Assembly: GCA_041567315.1 (NCBI GenBank)
Contig: JBFGCA010000170.1
Location: forward strand, 1-6,896
Length of the DNA stretch: 6,896 nt
From: JBFGCA01 sp041567315
GTDB lineage: Bacteria > Acidobacteriota > Thermoanaerobaculia > Multivoradales > JAHEKO01
Reading direction: 5' to 3'
A program made the translations under genes and the position numbers. Within the stretch, counting starts at the first letter, position 1, and the number at the start of each line of letters is the position of its first letter. The notes below the pieces were generated by a model. That model saw nothing but the letters and a program-made list of their open reading frames with translations. It was not told where the DNA came from and searched no databases. This document shows positions 1-6,524 of this stretch, in pieces.

Positions 1-1
1 C

Positions 2-1954
2 GTGAGCCGCCTCCCGCGGCCGGCGGTGGCGAGTCGCCCCGCCATGGCGGCAGCGCGTTCGCCCGCCGCGCCGTGCGCCCTGCTGCCAGCCGCTGCGGCC
101 GGACGGCCGGGCGGCGGCTGGCTGCTCTTCGAGCGGCCGGCGGAGGTGGTCGAGGCGCGGCGTCCCGAGGAGGTGCGGTCTGTCCTCGAGCAGGTCGAGG
201 CAACCACCGCCGCCGGCCGTCACGCCGCCGGCTTCGTCGCCTACGAGGCGGCCGCCGCCTTCGATCCGGCCTGCGTGGTGCGACTGCCCGAGGAGCAACC
301 GCCGGAAGGGCTGCCGTCGGGGGGCCTGCCGCTGGCCTGGTTCGCGCTCTTCGGGGAGCCGGAGGCGCTCGACGAGCTGCCCGGCGCCGGGGCCGCGCCG
401 CCGGCCCTCGACTGGCGGCCGGCCCTGACCGCCGCCGAGCACGCCGCCGCGGTCGCCGCCATCCACCGCGCGATCGAGCGCGGCGACGTCTACCAGGTCA
501 ACTTCACCTTCCCGCTCGAGGCCTTGCTCGCCGAAGCGCTGGATGGCGCGCCCGACGCCGCGGCCGCGGGCGACCCGCTGGCCCTTTTCGCCGCCCTCGC
601 CCGGCTCCAGCCGGGTCCCTCGGCGGCCTATCTCGACACCGGCCGCTGGGCGCTCTGCTCGGCCTCCCCGGAGCTGTTCTTCGAGCGCCGCGGCGAGCGG
701 CTGCGCTGCCGGCCGATGAAGGGCACCGCCGCCCGCGGCCGCACCACGGCGGAGGACCGCCGCGCCGCCGCCTGGCTCGCCGCCTCGGCCAAGAACCGGG
801 CCGAGAACGTGATGATCGTCGACATGGTGCGCAACGACCTCGGCCGGGTGGCGGCGCCGGGCAGCGTCCGGGTGGAGCGGCTCTGCGCGGTCGAGAAGTA
901 CGAGACCGTCTACCAGCTCACCTCGACGGTCGAGGCGCGCTCGGCGGCGACGCTCGCCGAGGTCTTCACCGCCCTCTTCCCCCCGGCCTCGATCACCGGC
1001 ACCCCCAAGCTGCGGGCCATGGAGCTGATCGCGGCGCTCGAGGGCCGGCCCCGCGGCGTCTACACCGGCGCCATCGGCTACGCCGGGCCCGGCGGCCTGG
1101 CGCGCTTCAACGTCGCCATCCGCACCGTGGTCTGGGACCGCCGGCGCCGCCGCGCGGTCTACGGCACCGGCGGCGGCATCGTCTGGGACTCGCGGGCCGC
1201 CGACGAGTACCGCGAGTGTCGCACCAAGGCCCGGCTGCTGTTCCGCTCGCGGCCCGAGTTCGCGCTGCTCGAGACCCTGCGGTGGCGACCGGGCGACGGC
1301 TACTGCCTGCTGGGCCGCCACCTCGAGCGGCTGGCGGACTCGGCCGAGTACTTCGACTTCGCGTTGGATCCCGCGGCTGTCACGGAGCAGCTCGCGCGGC
1401 TGGCCGCCGGCCTGCCGCCGCGTCCCCACCGGGTGCGGCTGCTCCTCGAGCGGAGCGGGGCGGTTCGAGTCGAGAGCCGGCCGCTCGAGAGGCTCGAGCT
1501 GCCCCGCCGGCTGGCGGTGGCGGCGCGGCCGATCGACTCCCGCGACCCGCTGCTGTTCCACAAGACCACCCTGCGCCGCACCTACCGGGAGGCCCGGGCC
1601 GCCTTTCCGCGGCACCACGACGTGCTGCTCTGGAACCGCCGCGGAGAGGCCACCGAGTCGACCGTCGCCAACCTGGTCGCCCGGCTCGACGGCCGGCTGG
1701 TGACCCCGCCGGTCGACTGCGGCCTGCTGCCCGGCACCCTGCGGGCGGACCTGCTGGCGCGCGGCCTGCTCACCGAGCGCCGGCTGCCCCTGGCCGACCT
1801 CGAGCGCGCCGAGGGCCTCTACCTGATCAGCTCGCTCCGCGGCTGGCTGCCGGCGGCGCTGGACCGCGCCACCCTGGCGGCCGCCGGCGGCCGACTCACC
1901 GCCCGGGCCACCGCCAGGGCCGGCCGCCGAAACCCCAGCGCCGCGGCGCCGTAA
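2..1954 (+). CDS. pabB: Aminodeoxychorismate synthase component I fused to class IV aminotransferase (PabB-PabC type)
   Basis: The fused enzyme makes para-aminobenzoate for folate in the cytoplasm. The PabB half converts chorismate plus ammonia to 4-amino-4-deoxychorismate, and the PLP-dependent lyase half should release pyruvate to give PABA. Numbering from the GTG at 2, the chorismate-binding domain spans about residues 140-412: GDVYQVNFT (161-169), CSASPELFFE (219-228), PMKGT (238-242), NRAENVMIVDMVRNDLGRV (265-283), SITGTPK (330-336) and the end around GTGGGIVWDS (388-397). Lys240 in PMKGT is the PabB-type catalytic lysine; TrpE has Ala there, so PABA rather than anthranilate is favoured. 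The aminotransferase IV part spans about 418-625, with probable PLP lysine K521 in HKTTLRRTY, EATESTVANLV (549-559) and CGLLPGTLRADLL (573-585). No PabA glutaminase is visible. The start is uncertain: GTG at 2, ATG at 44 (residue 15), or upstream of the window. Conserved sequence begins near residue 38, so ATG 44 is possible. About 650 residues is normal for the fusion. Confidence 0.95.
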   Translation: MSRLPRPAVASRPAMAAARSPAAPCALLPAAAAGRPGGGWLLFERPAEVVEARRPEEVRSVLEQVEATTAAGRHAAGFVAYEAAAAFDPACVVRLPEEQPPEGLPSGGLPLAWFALFGEPEALDELPGAGAAPPALDWRPALTAAEHAAAVAAIHRAIERGDVYQVNFTFPLEALLAEALDGAPDAAAAGDPLALFAALARLQPGPSAAYLDTGRWALCSASPELFFERRGERLRCRPMKGTAARGRTTAEDRRAAAWLAASAKNRAENVMIVDMVRNDLGRVAAPGSVRVERLCAVEKYETVYQLTSTVEARSAATLAEVFTALFPPASITGTPKLRAMELIAALEGRPRGVYTGAIGYAGPGGLARFNVAIRTVVWDRRRRRAVYGTGGGIVWDSRAADEYRECRTKARLLFRSRPEFALLETLRWRPGDGYCLLGRHLERLADSAEYFDFALDPAAVTEQLARLAAGLPPRPHRVRLLLERSGAVRVESRPLERLELPRRLAVAARPIDSRDPLLFHKTTLRRTYREARAAFPRHHDVLLWNRRGEATESTVANLVARLDGRLVTPPVDCGLLPGTLRADLLARGLLTERRLPLADLERAEGLYLISSLRGWLPAALDRATLAAAGGRLTARATARAGRRNPSAAAP

Positions 1955-1962
1955 TTCGGCTC

Positions 1963-1969
1963 AGGGGGA
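1963..1969 (+). promoter_or_regulatory. Shine-Dalgarno site for the small hydrophobic protein
   Basis: AGGGGGA lies 8 nt upstream of the ATG at 1978, in the 23-nt gap after the pabB stop codon. It decides the start of the small downstream gene, because the same frame stays open far upstream inside pabB. Confidence 0.7.
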
Positions 1970-1977
1970 TACGCGCA

Positions 1978-2262
1978 ATGCTGGAGCTCCTGGCCTTCGG
2001 AGGTCTGATCGTCGCCGCCCTGGCGGCGCTGGCCATCCTCGCCGTCGCCGCGCTCCTGGTGCGGCTGCTCTTCAAGCTGCTGCTCCTGCCCTTCGCCCTG
2101 CTGGCGGGGCTCTTCAAGCTGCTGCTCGTCGCCGGAGTGGTGGTCGTCGGGCTGGTGGCAGCGCCGGTGCTGCTGGTCCTCGGGATCCTGTTCCTGCTGG
2201 CCCTGCCCTTCCTGGCGCTGTTCGGGCTGATCGGCGCCGGCTGGGCGCTGGCCACCGGCTAG
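1978..2262 (+). CDS. Small leucine-rich integral membrane protein, function unknown
   Basis: This 94-residue protein is almost entirely hydrophobic and should lie in the cytoplasmic membrane. I do not recognise a family. Leucine makes up 33 of 94 residues, and the only charged residues are E3, R29, K33 and K47. The chain can form about three membrane helices (roughly 5-28, 34-61 and 63-90), broken by R29/K33, P38, P63 and P77. FKLLL occurs twice, at 32-36 and 46-50, and is encoded by a 19-nt exact DNA repeat. The start at ATG 1978 is set by AGGGGGA 8 nt upstream; the longer reading in the same frame overlaps pabB and is arginine/proline-rich nonsense. The gene follows pabB by 23 nt on the same strand, so co-transcription is likely, though a folate role is not implied. 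Good SD spacing and a sharp shift to membrane-like composition at the ATG argue that the gene is real. Confidence 0.72.
   Translation: MLELLAFGGLIVAALAALAILAVAALLVRLLFKLLLLPFALLAGLFKLLLVAGVVVVGLVAAPVLLVLGILFLLALPFLALFGLIGAGWALATG
2067..2127 (+). repeat. 19-nt direct repeat inside the small membrane protein gene
   Basis: GCTCTTCAAGCTGCTGCTC occurs exactly at 2067-2085 and again at 2109-2127. The offset is 42 nt, or 14 codons, so the frame is kept and both copies encode LFKLLL. This looks like an internal duplication within the hydrophobic protein. Confidence 0.85.
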
Positions 2263-2492
2263 CGGCGAACCGCCACCCGGACGGGCGTGGCCCGCCGGTG
2301 CATAGGGCCGCCGTGTCAGGGCCACCCGTGCAGGGGCCGGCCGGATCAGGCCGCCGGACGGTCCGGCGACCTCGCGCCACGGGCCGCGCGTCGGCTCCGG
2401 TTCGGCCCAGCCGGGGAACGGCGCCACCATCTCCGCCCGGGGCCAGCGTCGGGACCGGCGCCCGACCGGCCCGGCGTAGCGGCGGCGCCCCG
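2263..2492. other. Convergent intergenic region without a supported gene
   Basis: This 230-nt gap separates the stop of the plus-strand membrane-protein gene from the stop of the minus-strand one. Open frames through it are arginine/proline/glycine-rich and lack a usable SD, so I see no gene. It contains a strong inverted repeat at 2352-2368 and a run of degenerate 15-16-nt units around 2298-2355. No T-rich tract marks a standard rho-independent terminator on either strand, although two converging transcripts should end here. Confidence 0.6.
2352..2368. repeat. GC-rich perfect inverted repeat in the convergent gap
   Basis: CGCCGGACGGTCCGGCG pairs 8 bases on each side of one central base; as RNA it would fold as a 6-bp stem with a 5-nt loop on either strand. 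It lies between two convergent genes, where a bidirectional transcription end is expected. It lacks a flanking T-tract, so calling it a terminator is only an inference. Confidence 0.5.
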
Positions 2493-2816
2493 CTAGCCGC
2501 CGGTCGATTGGTCGCCGCTCCCGGCGCCCCCGCTTCCGGGACTGCCGCCCCCGCCGCCACCGCTGCTGCCGCCCTGTTGCTGACGCGCCTCCAGCCAGCC
2601 CAGACGGCGCCGCACCTCCCCGGGATCGATCCGGTGGGTCTTCACCCACAGGAAGAGGAAGATCCCCCAGCCGATCAACAGCGAGCCGATGATGACGTGT
2701 ACCGTGTCCGACATGGCGACCAGGGCGACCCCCGCCGCCGTGCTCGCACCGGAGCTGGCGCCGATGACGTTCGACGCCGACTCGTCGTAGTCCGAAAGGA
2801 TGGTACCTGGCGGCAT
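2493..2816 (-). CDS. Small membrane protein with Gly/Ser-rich tail, unknown function, downstream of CHAT gene
   Basis: I do not recognise this 107-residue protein. The N-terminal part (1-38) is polar to small-residue-rich, with ASSGASTAAGVALVAM at 20-35 that may form a weak first membrane segment. A clear transmembrane helix follows at about 39-58 (HVIIGSLLIGWGIFLFLWV), then a basic, amphipathic stretch KTHRIDPGEVRRRLGWLEARQQ (59-80, the first cytoplasmic-side residues being positive) and a disordered Gly/Ser tail (82-107). The start is fixed by AAAGGAGG 5 nt before the ATG at 2816. A start 50 codons upstream (2966) has no SD and adds an arginine/glycine-rich stretch that looks non-coding. 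The gene lies 175 nt downstream of the CHAT gene on the same strand, so the two may share a transcript. Positive residues after the main helix suggest a cytoplasmic C-terminus if there is one helix. Confidence 0.78.
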   Translation of the reverse strand: MPPGTILSDYDESASNVIGASSGASTAAGVALVAMSDTVHVIIGSLLIGWGIFLFLWVKTHRIDPGEVRRRLGWLEARQQQGGSSGGGGGGSPGSGGAGSGDQSTGG

Positions 2817-2991
2817 TCCTGCCTCCTTTCCGGCCGGCGGTCCGGGCCTCCGCCCGGCCATCTGCTGGCCAGCAGCCCCCGCTGCCCGGGCGGCGCGATC
2901 CCGCCGCCCGCGGCCGGTCGGGCGCCGCCGGCCCGTCTCTACTTCCGTGGCTCCATCATAGGCCATCCGCGTCCCCGGCGCCGGGGCCGGC
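2817..2991 (-). other. Hairpin-rich spacer between the CHAT gene and the small membrane-protein gene
   Basis: This 175-nt spacer holds four self-complementary elements in transcript order: the perfect palindrome CCCCGGCGCCGGGG at 2973-2986, just after the CHAT stop; a 9-bp stem with 6-nt loop (2887-2895 with 2902-2910); the perfect palindrome CTGCTGGCCAGCAG at 2862-2875; and a 6-bp stem with 4-nt loop (2842-2847 with 2852-2857). The strong SD follows. None has a T-tract, so these are not standard terminators. They could be a structured leader, an mRNA-processing region, or chance pairing in GC-rich DNA. No convincing -35/-10 promoter was seen. Confidence 0.5.
2822..2829 (-). promoter_or_regulatory. 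Strong Shine-Dalgarno site for the small membrane protein
   Basis: Read on the minus strand this is AAAGGAGG, an almost full anti-16S match, 5 nt before the ATG at 2816. It is the strongest SD in the window and decides this start over the longer open frame beginning at 2966. Confidence 0.85.
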
Positions 2992-5900
2992 TCAGAGCGG
3001 GTCGCCGACCAGCACGAAGGGCGCCCAGTAGTAGGGCAGGACGCGACCCGAGCGGATCTGCGCGAGCTTGGCCTCGCGCAGCGCCTCGATCTTGCTGGCG
3101 CCGCGATCGAGCGCCCGGTAGAACTCCACCATCAGGTCGGCGGTGGGCAGGTCGGGAACCGGCGACAGGCTGACCGTCACCGCCCGGGCGCCGGCGAAGA
3201 AGAAGGCGCGGCTCAGCCCCACCAGCCCCTCGCCCGAGACCTGGCGGCCAAGCGCGGTCTCGCAGGCCGACAGCACGACCAGCTCGGCCGACAGCCGCAG
3301 GTTGAAGATCTCGTGGACCTGGAGCAGCCCGTCCTCGCCGTCCGCCTGGCCGCGGCTCATCAGCAGCGAGCTGTAGGCCGGCTGGCGCTCGTTGATCACC
3401 GCGTGGGAGGCGACGTGCAGATAGCGCGCGCCGCGTACCTCGGGGCTCGTCTTGAGCCGCCGCTCGCTGGCTGCGGCGCCCACGAACAGCGTGCTCGCTC
3501 CGGACGGATAGAGGGCGGCGATGGCCTCCACCTCACGCCGGCTGGCGGGCAGCCGGCGCCAGCGCCAGGCGCCGGCGGCGTCGCCGAGCAGCGGGTCCTG
3601 CTCGATTCCGGCCGCGGGCGGTCCGCGCTCGACCGTGGCGGTCCGGGCGAGGTCCTCGTCGGAGACGGCGACCTGCTCTTCGCCGGCGCCGCCGAACGGG
3701 GGGTCGGCAAAGCCCACGAACAGGGGATCCCCAGCCACCCGCGCGGGCGGAGCTTCGTGCCGCAGGCTGCTGAGCACCGCGGCCGACGGGACGTAGGAGA
3801 CCGACCATCGGTAGATCAGGAAGGGGGGCGTGCCGGCCCCCTCCGGCGGCGCCTGCCGCTCCGCCACCAGCGCTTCGAAGGGCAGGTAGTGGAGCTCGCC
3901 GTCGGCGACGATCGTCAGGCTTCGCCGGTCCGCGAGGATCGCCTCGGCGGGCCCCAGCAGCCGCTCGTAAAGCTGGCGGGCGGCGCGGATGAAGACGCCC
4001 AGCCTGGCGCGCCCGCGCGCCTCACCGAGCGCCAGGCGGGCGGTCCGCACCAGGGCCGAGATCTCCTCGCCGGGCGGCAGCTCGAAGACCGCGAACTCGG
4101 TCGCCGTCAACACGAACAGGTGCGACCGCTCGGCGCCCAGCAGGAACTCCAGAAGCGCCGCGTCGGGCTCGAGCAGGCCCTGGACGGCCGCCACCGCCGG
4201 CGGCTCCGGGTAGAGCATCTCGGCGTATCGCGGGTGCTCGCGGCGCACCCGCCACTCCAGCTCCTCGCGCTGCTGGCGCACCGTGGCCAGCTCGCCGCGC
4301 AGCTCCTCGACCCGCTCGAGGCGCTGCTCCTCGGCCGCCCGCTCACGGACCAGCTCCGCCTGCAGCGCCCACAGCCGGGCGGTGAGCCGGCGCTCCTGCT
4401 CGCGCAGCTCGGGGGCGATCCCCTCGCGGACGTTGACCTGGGCCTCGGTCAGCAGCTCGACCAGGCTGCGGGCCCGCGAGCGCTCGCTGGCCTCGAAGGC
4501 GGCGGCGGCCCAGCGCCCGCCCGGCTGCCGCCGGTCCAGCTCCATCAGCAGATCGGCCAGGAAGGCGTAGTCGGTCCGCCGGCCGGAGAGGAAAGTGGCC
4601 CTCAGGTCGGGGCTCGCCAGGTCGGAGCGCTGCTCCTCGTTGAGCGCGATGGCGGCCCGGATCTCGCTCAGGGCGGTGGTCAGGTCGCCGTGCCGGCGCT
4701 CGAAGGCGGCCAGCCGCGAGCGGGTTGCGGCCTCGTTGTAGGGGTCCTCGAGCTCCCGGCTGAGGGCCAGCGAGCGCCACAGCAGCTCGCGGGCGCCGTC
4801 GCCGTCGCCCTGCTCCTCGCGGACCGCCGCCAGATCGCGGAGCGTGCCCACCAGCCCGCTGCGATCCGAGCTCTCCTCCTGAAGCGCCAACGCCTCTTCG
4901 AGGTAGGCGAGCGCCGCCCCGGTATTGCCCTGGGTGAGCTGCACCCGGCCCAACGAGTGGAGCAGCTGTCCCTCGATCCGCCGGTCGCCCGCCTGGCGAC
5001 TGATCGGCAGCGCCTGGCGGAAATACTCCAGCGCCCGTTCGGCGTCCTCGCACGTCTCGAGCAGCCAGCCGATCCGCATCAGCTCGCCGGCCTCGCCGCC
5101 GGGGTTGTCGAGCTGGCGGTACAGCGCCAGCGCGCGCTCCTGCTGGGCGAGCCCGAGCCGGCAGTCCCCCAGCCGCCAGTAGAGCGAGCCCAGGTTGGAG
5201 GCCAGGGTGGCGGCCCGCTCGCGATGCCCGGTCTCCTCGGCCCGGCGCAACGCGCGGGTGTAGGTCTCGAGGGCGCGCTGGGCCTCGCCGCGGGCCCGGT
5301 AGGAGACCCCCAGGTTGTTGAGCAGGGTCAGCTCGGTGACCACGTCGCCCAGCTCCTCGACCAGCGGCAGAGCGCGGCGGTAGACCTCGAGCGCCCGGCT
5401 GGGCTGCCCCAGATAGCGGTGGACCACGCCGAGGCTGATCAGCGGGCCCGAGGCCGAGAGCGGGTCGCCGGCGGCCTCGAACAGCTCCACCGCCCGGGCC
5501 AGGCCCTCCAGCGCCTCCTGGGGACGTCCCAGGGTGAAGGCCAGCGCTCCGGCGTTCTGCAGGGTGAGAGCCTGCAGGCGCAGGTCGCCGGCGGCCTCGG
5601 CGGCGGTGAGCGCCCGCGCAAAGCAGTCCAGCGCCTCCTGGCCGCGTCCCAGGTAGTGCAGCGTCTGGCCGGTGAAGAGCAGCGTCTCGGCCACCCCCAC
5701 CCGATCGCCGGCGACCTGCCGGCGGGCGAGGGCCAGCTCGTACGCCTCGAGCGCGGGCTCGCGCTCGTCGAGGACGGTGAGGGCGTCCCCCTGGTAGTGG
5801 AGCGCTCGCCCCTCGGCGGCGGCGTCGCCGGCCGCCTGGGCCAGCCGGCGGGCGCTTTCCAGCAGGGGCACTGCCGCCCGACGGCGCTCCTCGTCGGGAC

Positions 5901-6408
5901 TCTCCAGCATGCCGCGGGCGTTCTGGATCGCCTTTTCGACGACGATGCGCTGTCCGTCGGCTGCCGCCACCGACCGCGGCGCCGCCACCAGCAGCCGGTA
6001 AGCAGCGGCCCGATCCTGGCCCGGCGCGCTCCGTATCCGCACTCCGTAGCGGCCGCCGACCCGGGTGATCGCCGACAGCCGCTCCTCGAGCCATGGCCGG
6101 CCCGGCTGGTCGGCCTCGGCCAGCAGGGCGCCGTCCGGCCCGAAGAGCGCCACCGCCACGTCGCCCCGGCGCTGCTCGACGCTCAGCCGCACCAGGCGGC
6201 CATCGGCCAGGTCGAGACCGTACTCGTGCTCGTCGCCCGGCTCCAGCCGCCCCTCGACGGGCACCTCGGCCACCAGCACCGCCAGGCCGTCGTCAACCGC
6301 CGGTTCACCCGCCGGCGGCGCCGCCACCCGGCCGCCGGACGCGCAGCTTCCGCACCACCACCCGACTACCCCCAGCCCGATCCACGCCGCGCACCGGTCC
6401 AGCCGCAT
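2992..6408 (-). CDS. Exported TPR-repeat CHAT domain (caspase-like) protein with PPC-like domain
   Basis: This 1138-residue protein is a TPR-CHAT protein, the family of caspase/separase-like cysteine proteases. Its N-terminus has arginines at 2 and 5, a hydrophobic core and C22 after CGS, so it is probably secreted or a lipoprotein; the Cys at -3 makes the lipobox atypical. A PPC-like beta domain covers about 50-143, ten TPRs 201-600, a helical region 610-655 and a coiled coil about 665-728. The CHAT domain covers about 745-1138. Its likely catalytic pair is H1002 (LHVASHA) and C1049 (LSACETALG); GEGLVGLSRAFFFAGA (1059-1074) and YYWAPFVLVGD (1126-1136) are also typical. The usual SLWxV tryptophan is Ser1082 (codon TCG). 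ATG 6408 is the first start after an in-frame TAG at 6435-6433; the SD is weak (GGCGGCGAG). The likely role is envelope peptide-bond cleavage or scaffolding triggered through the TPRs; substrate unknown. It lies between the rRNA terminator and the small membrane-protein gene, with no visible promoter. Confidence 0.95.
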   Translation of the reverse strand: MRLDRCAAWIGLGVVGWWCGSCASGGRVAAPPAGEPAVDDGLAVLVAEVPVEGRLEPGDEHEYGLDLADGRLVRLSVEQRRGDVAVALFGPDGALLAEADQPGRPWLEERLSAITRVGGRYGVRIRSAPGQDRAAAYRLLVAAPRSVAAADGQRIVVEKAIQNARGMLESPDEERRRAAVPLLESARRLAQAAGDAAAEGRALHYQGDALTVLDEREPALEAYELALARRQVAGDRVGVAETLLFTGQTLHYLGRGQEALDCFARALTAAEAAGDLRLQALTLQNAGALAFTLGRPQEALEGLARAVELFEAAGDPLSASGPLISLGVVHRYLGQPSRALEVYRRALPLVEELGDVVTELTLLNNLGVSYRARGEAQRALETYTRALRRAEETGHRERAATLASNLGSLYWRLGDCRLGLAQQERALALYRQLDNPGGEAGELMRIGWLLETCEDAERALEYFRQALPISRQAGDRRIEGQLLHSLGRVQLTQGNTGAALAYLEEALALQEESSDRSGLVGTLRDLAAVREEQGDGDGARELLWRSLALSRELEDPYNEAATRSRLAAFERRHGDLTTALSEIRAAIALNEEQRSDLASPDLRATFLSGRRTDYAFLADLLMELDRRQPGGRWAAAAFEASERSRARSLVELLTEAQVNVREGIAPELREQERRLTARLWALQAELVRERAAEEQRLERVEELRGELATVRQQREELEWRVRREHPRYAEMLYPEPPAVAAVQGLLEPDAALLEFLLGAERSHLFVLTATEFAVFELPPGEEISALVRTARLALGEARGRARLGVFIRAARQLYERLLGPAEAILADRRSLTIVADGELHYLPFEALVAERQAPPEGAGTPPFLIYRWSVSYVPSAAVLSSLRHEAPPARVAGDPLFVGFADPPFGGAGEEQVAVSDEDLARTATVERGPPAAGIEQDPLLGDAAGAWRWRRLPASRREVEAIAALYPSGASTLFVGAAASERRLKTSPEVRGARYLHVASHAVINERQPAYSSLLMSRGQADGEDGLLQVHEIFNLRLSAELVVLSACETALGRQVSGEGLVGLSRAFFFAGARAVTVSLSPVPDLPTADLMVEFYRALDRGASKIEALREAKLAQIRSGRVLPYYWAPFVLVGDPL
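4609..5808 (-). repeat. Ten tandem TPR-coding units, exact 120-nt period
   Basis: Residues 201-600 of the CHAT protein fall into ten units of exactly 40 residues with no insertion or deletion. In each unit the turn Gly is at position 14 (G254, G294, G334, G374, G414, G494, G534, G574), Ala-Leu or a similar pair is at 19-20, and Gly-Asp is at 34-35 in most units. This is the 40-residue TPR type common in CHAT proteins and signalling ATPases. Units 2 and 3 are also alike at DNA level: blocks at 5464-5479 and 5507-5521 recur 120 nt away at 5584-5599 and 5627-5641. Confidence 0.93.
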
Positions 6409-6476
6409 CTCGCCGCCGTCAGGGCCGGCAGGCTAGCACGCCACCCCGCCGGCCGCGCGGCGTCACCCCCGTCGGC

Positions 6477-6511
6477 AAGAAAAACAGCGGCCCCCGCTCA
6501 TCACGGGGGCC
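6477..6511 (-). terminator. Rho-independent terminator of the rRNA operon
   Basis: On the minus strand GGCCCCCG (6511-6504) pairs perfectly with CGGGGGCC (6496-6489) around a 7-nt loop. GCTG and then TTTTTCTT follow. The 8-bp GC stem plus T-tract begins about 15 nt after the 5S 3' end. The T-tract sits 4 nt beyond the stem, slightly further than usual. It separates the rRNA transcript from the CHAT gene, which starts 68 nt further on. Confidence 0.9.
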
Positions 6512-6524
6512 GACTTCGAAAAAC

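Noticed and set aside
2..1954. TrpE (anthranilate synthase) identity for the chorismate-binding enzyme
   Set aside because: The PMKGT motif carries the PabB lysine where TrpE has alanine, and the fused class IV aminotransferase fits PABA synthesis.
73..2262. Open frame of 729 codons on the plus strand
   Set aside because: Up to 1977 it is Arg/Ala/Gly/Pro-rich nonsense in a shifted frame of pabB; only its last 94 codons, from the ATG with SD at 1978, look like a gene.
1819..2649. Minus-strand open frame of 276 codons covering the convergent gap
   Set aside because: It overlaps three better-supported regions, its composition is low-complexity (Gln/Glu runs are the antisense of leucine codons), and no SD was seen at its start.
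2493..2966. Longer 157-residue version of the small membrane protein
   Set aside because: The ATG at 2966 has no SD, and the added 50 residues are Arg/Gly/Ala-rich, whereas ATG 2816 has AAAGGAGG at ideal spacing.
4343..6094. Open frame of 583 codons on the minus strand inside the CHAT gene
   Set aside because: It is a shifted frame of the CHAT gene with Arg/Gly/Pro-rich composition and no recognisable domain.
2992..6408. CRISPR-linked (type III-E) or mobile defence island
   Set aside because: No CRISPR repeats, Cas genes, transposase or integrase occur in the window, and the CHAT protein carries an export signal, unlike cytoplasmic Csx29.
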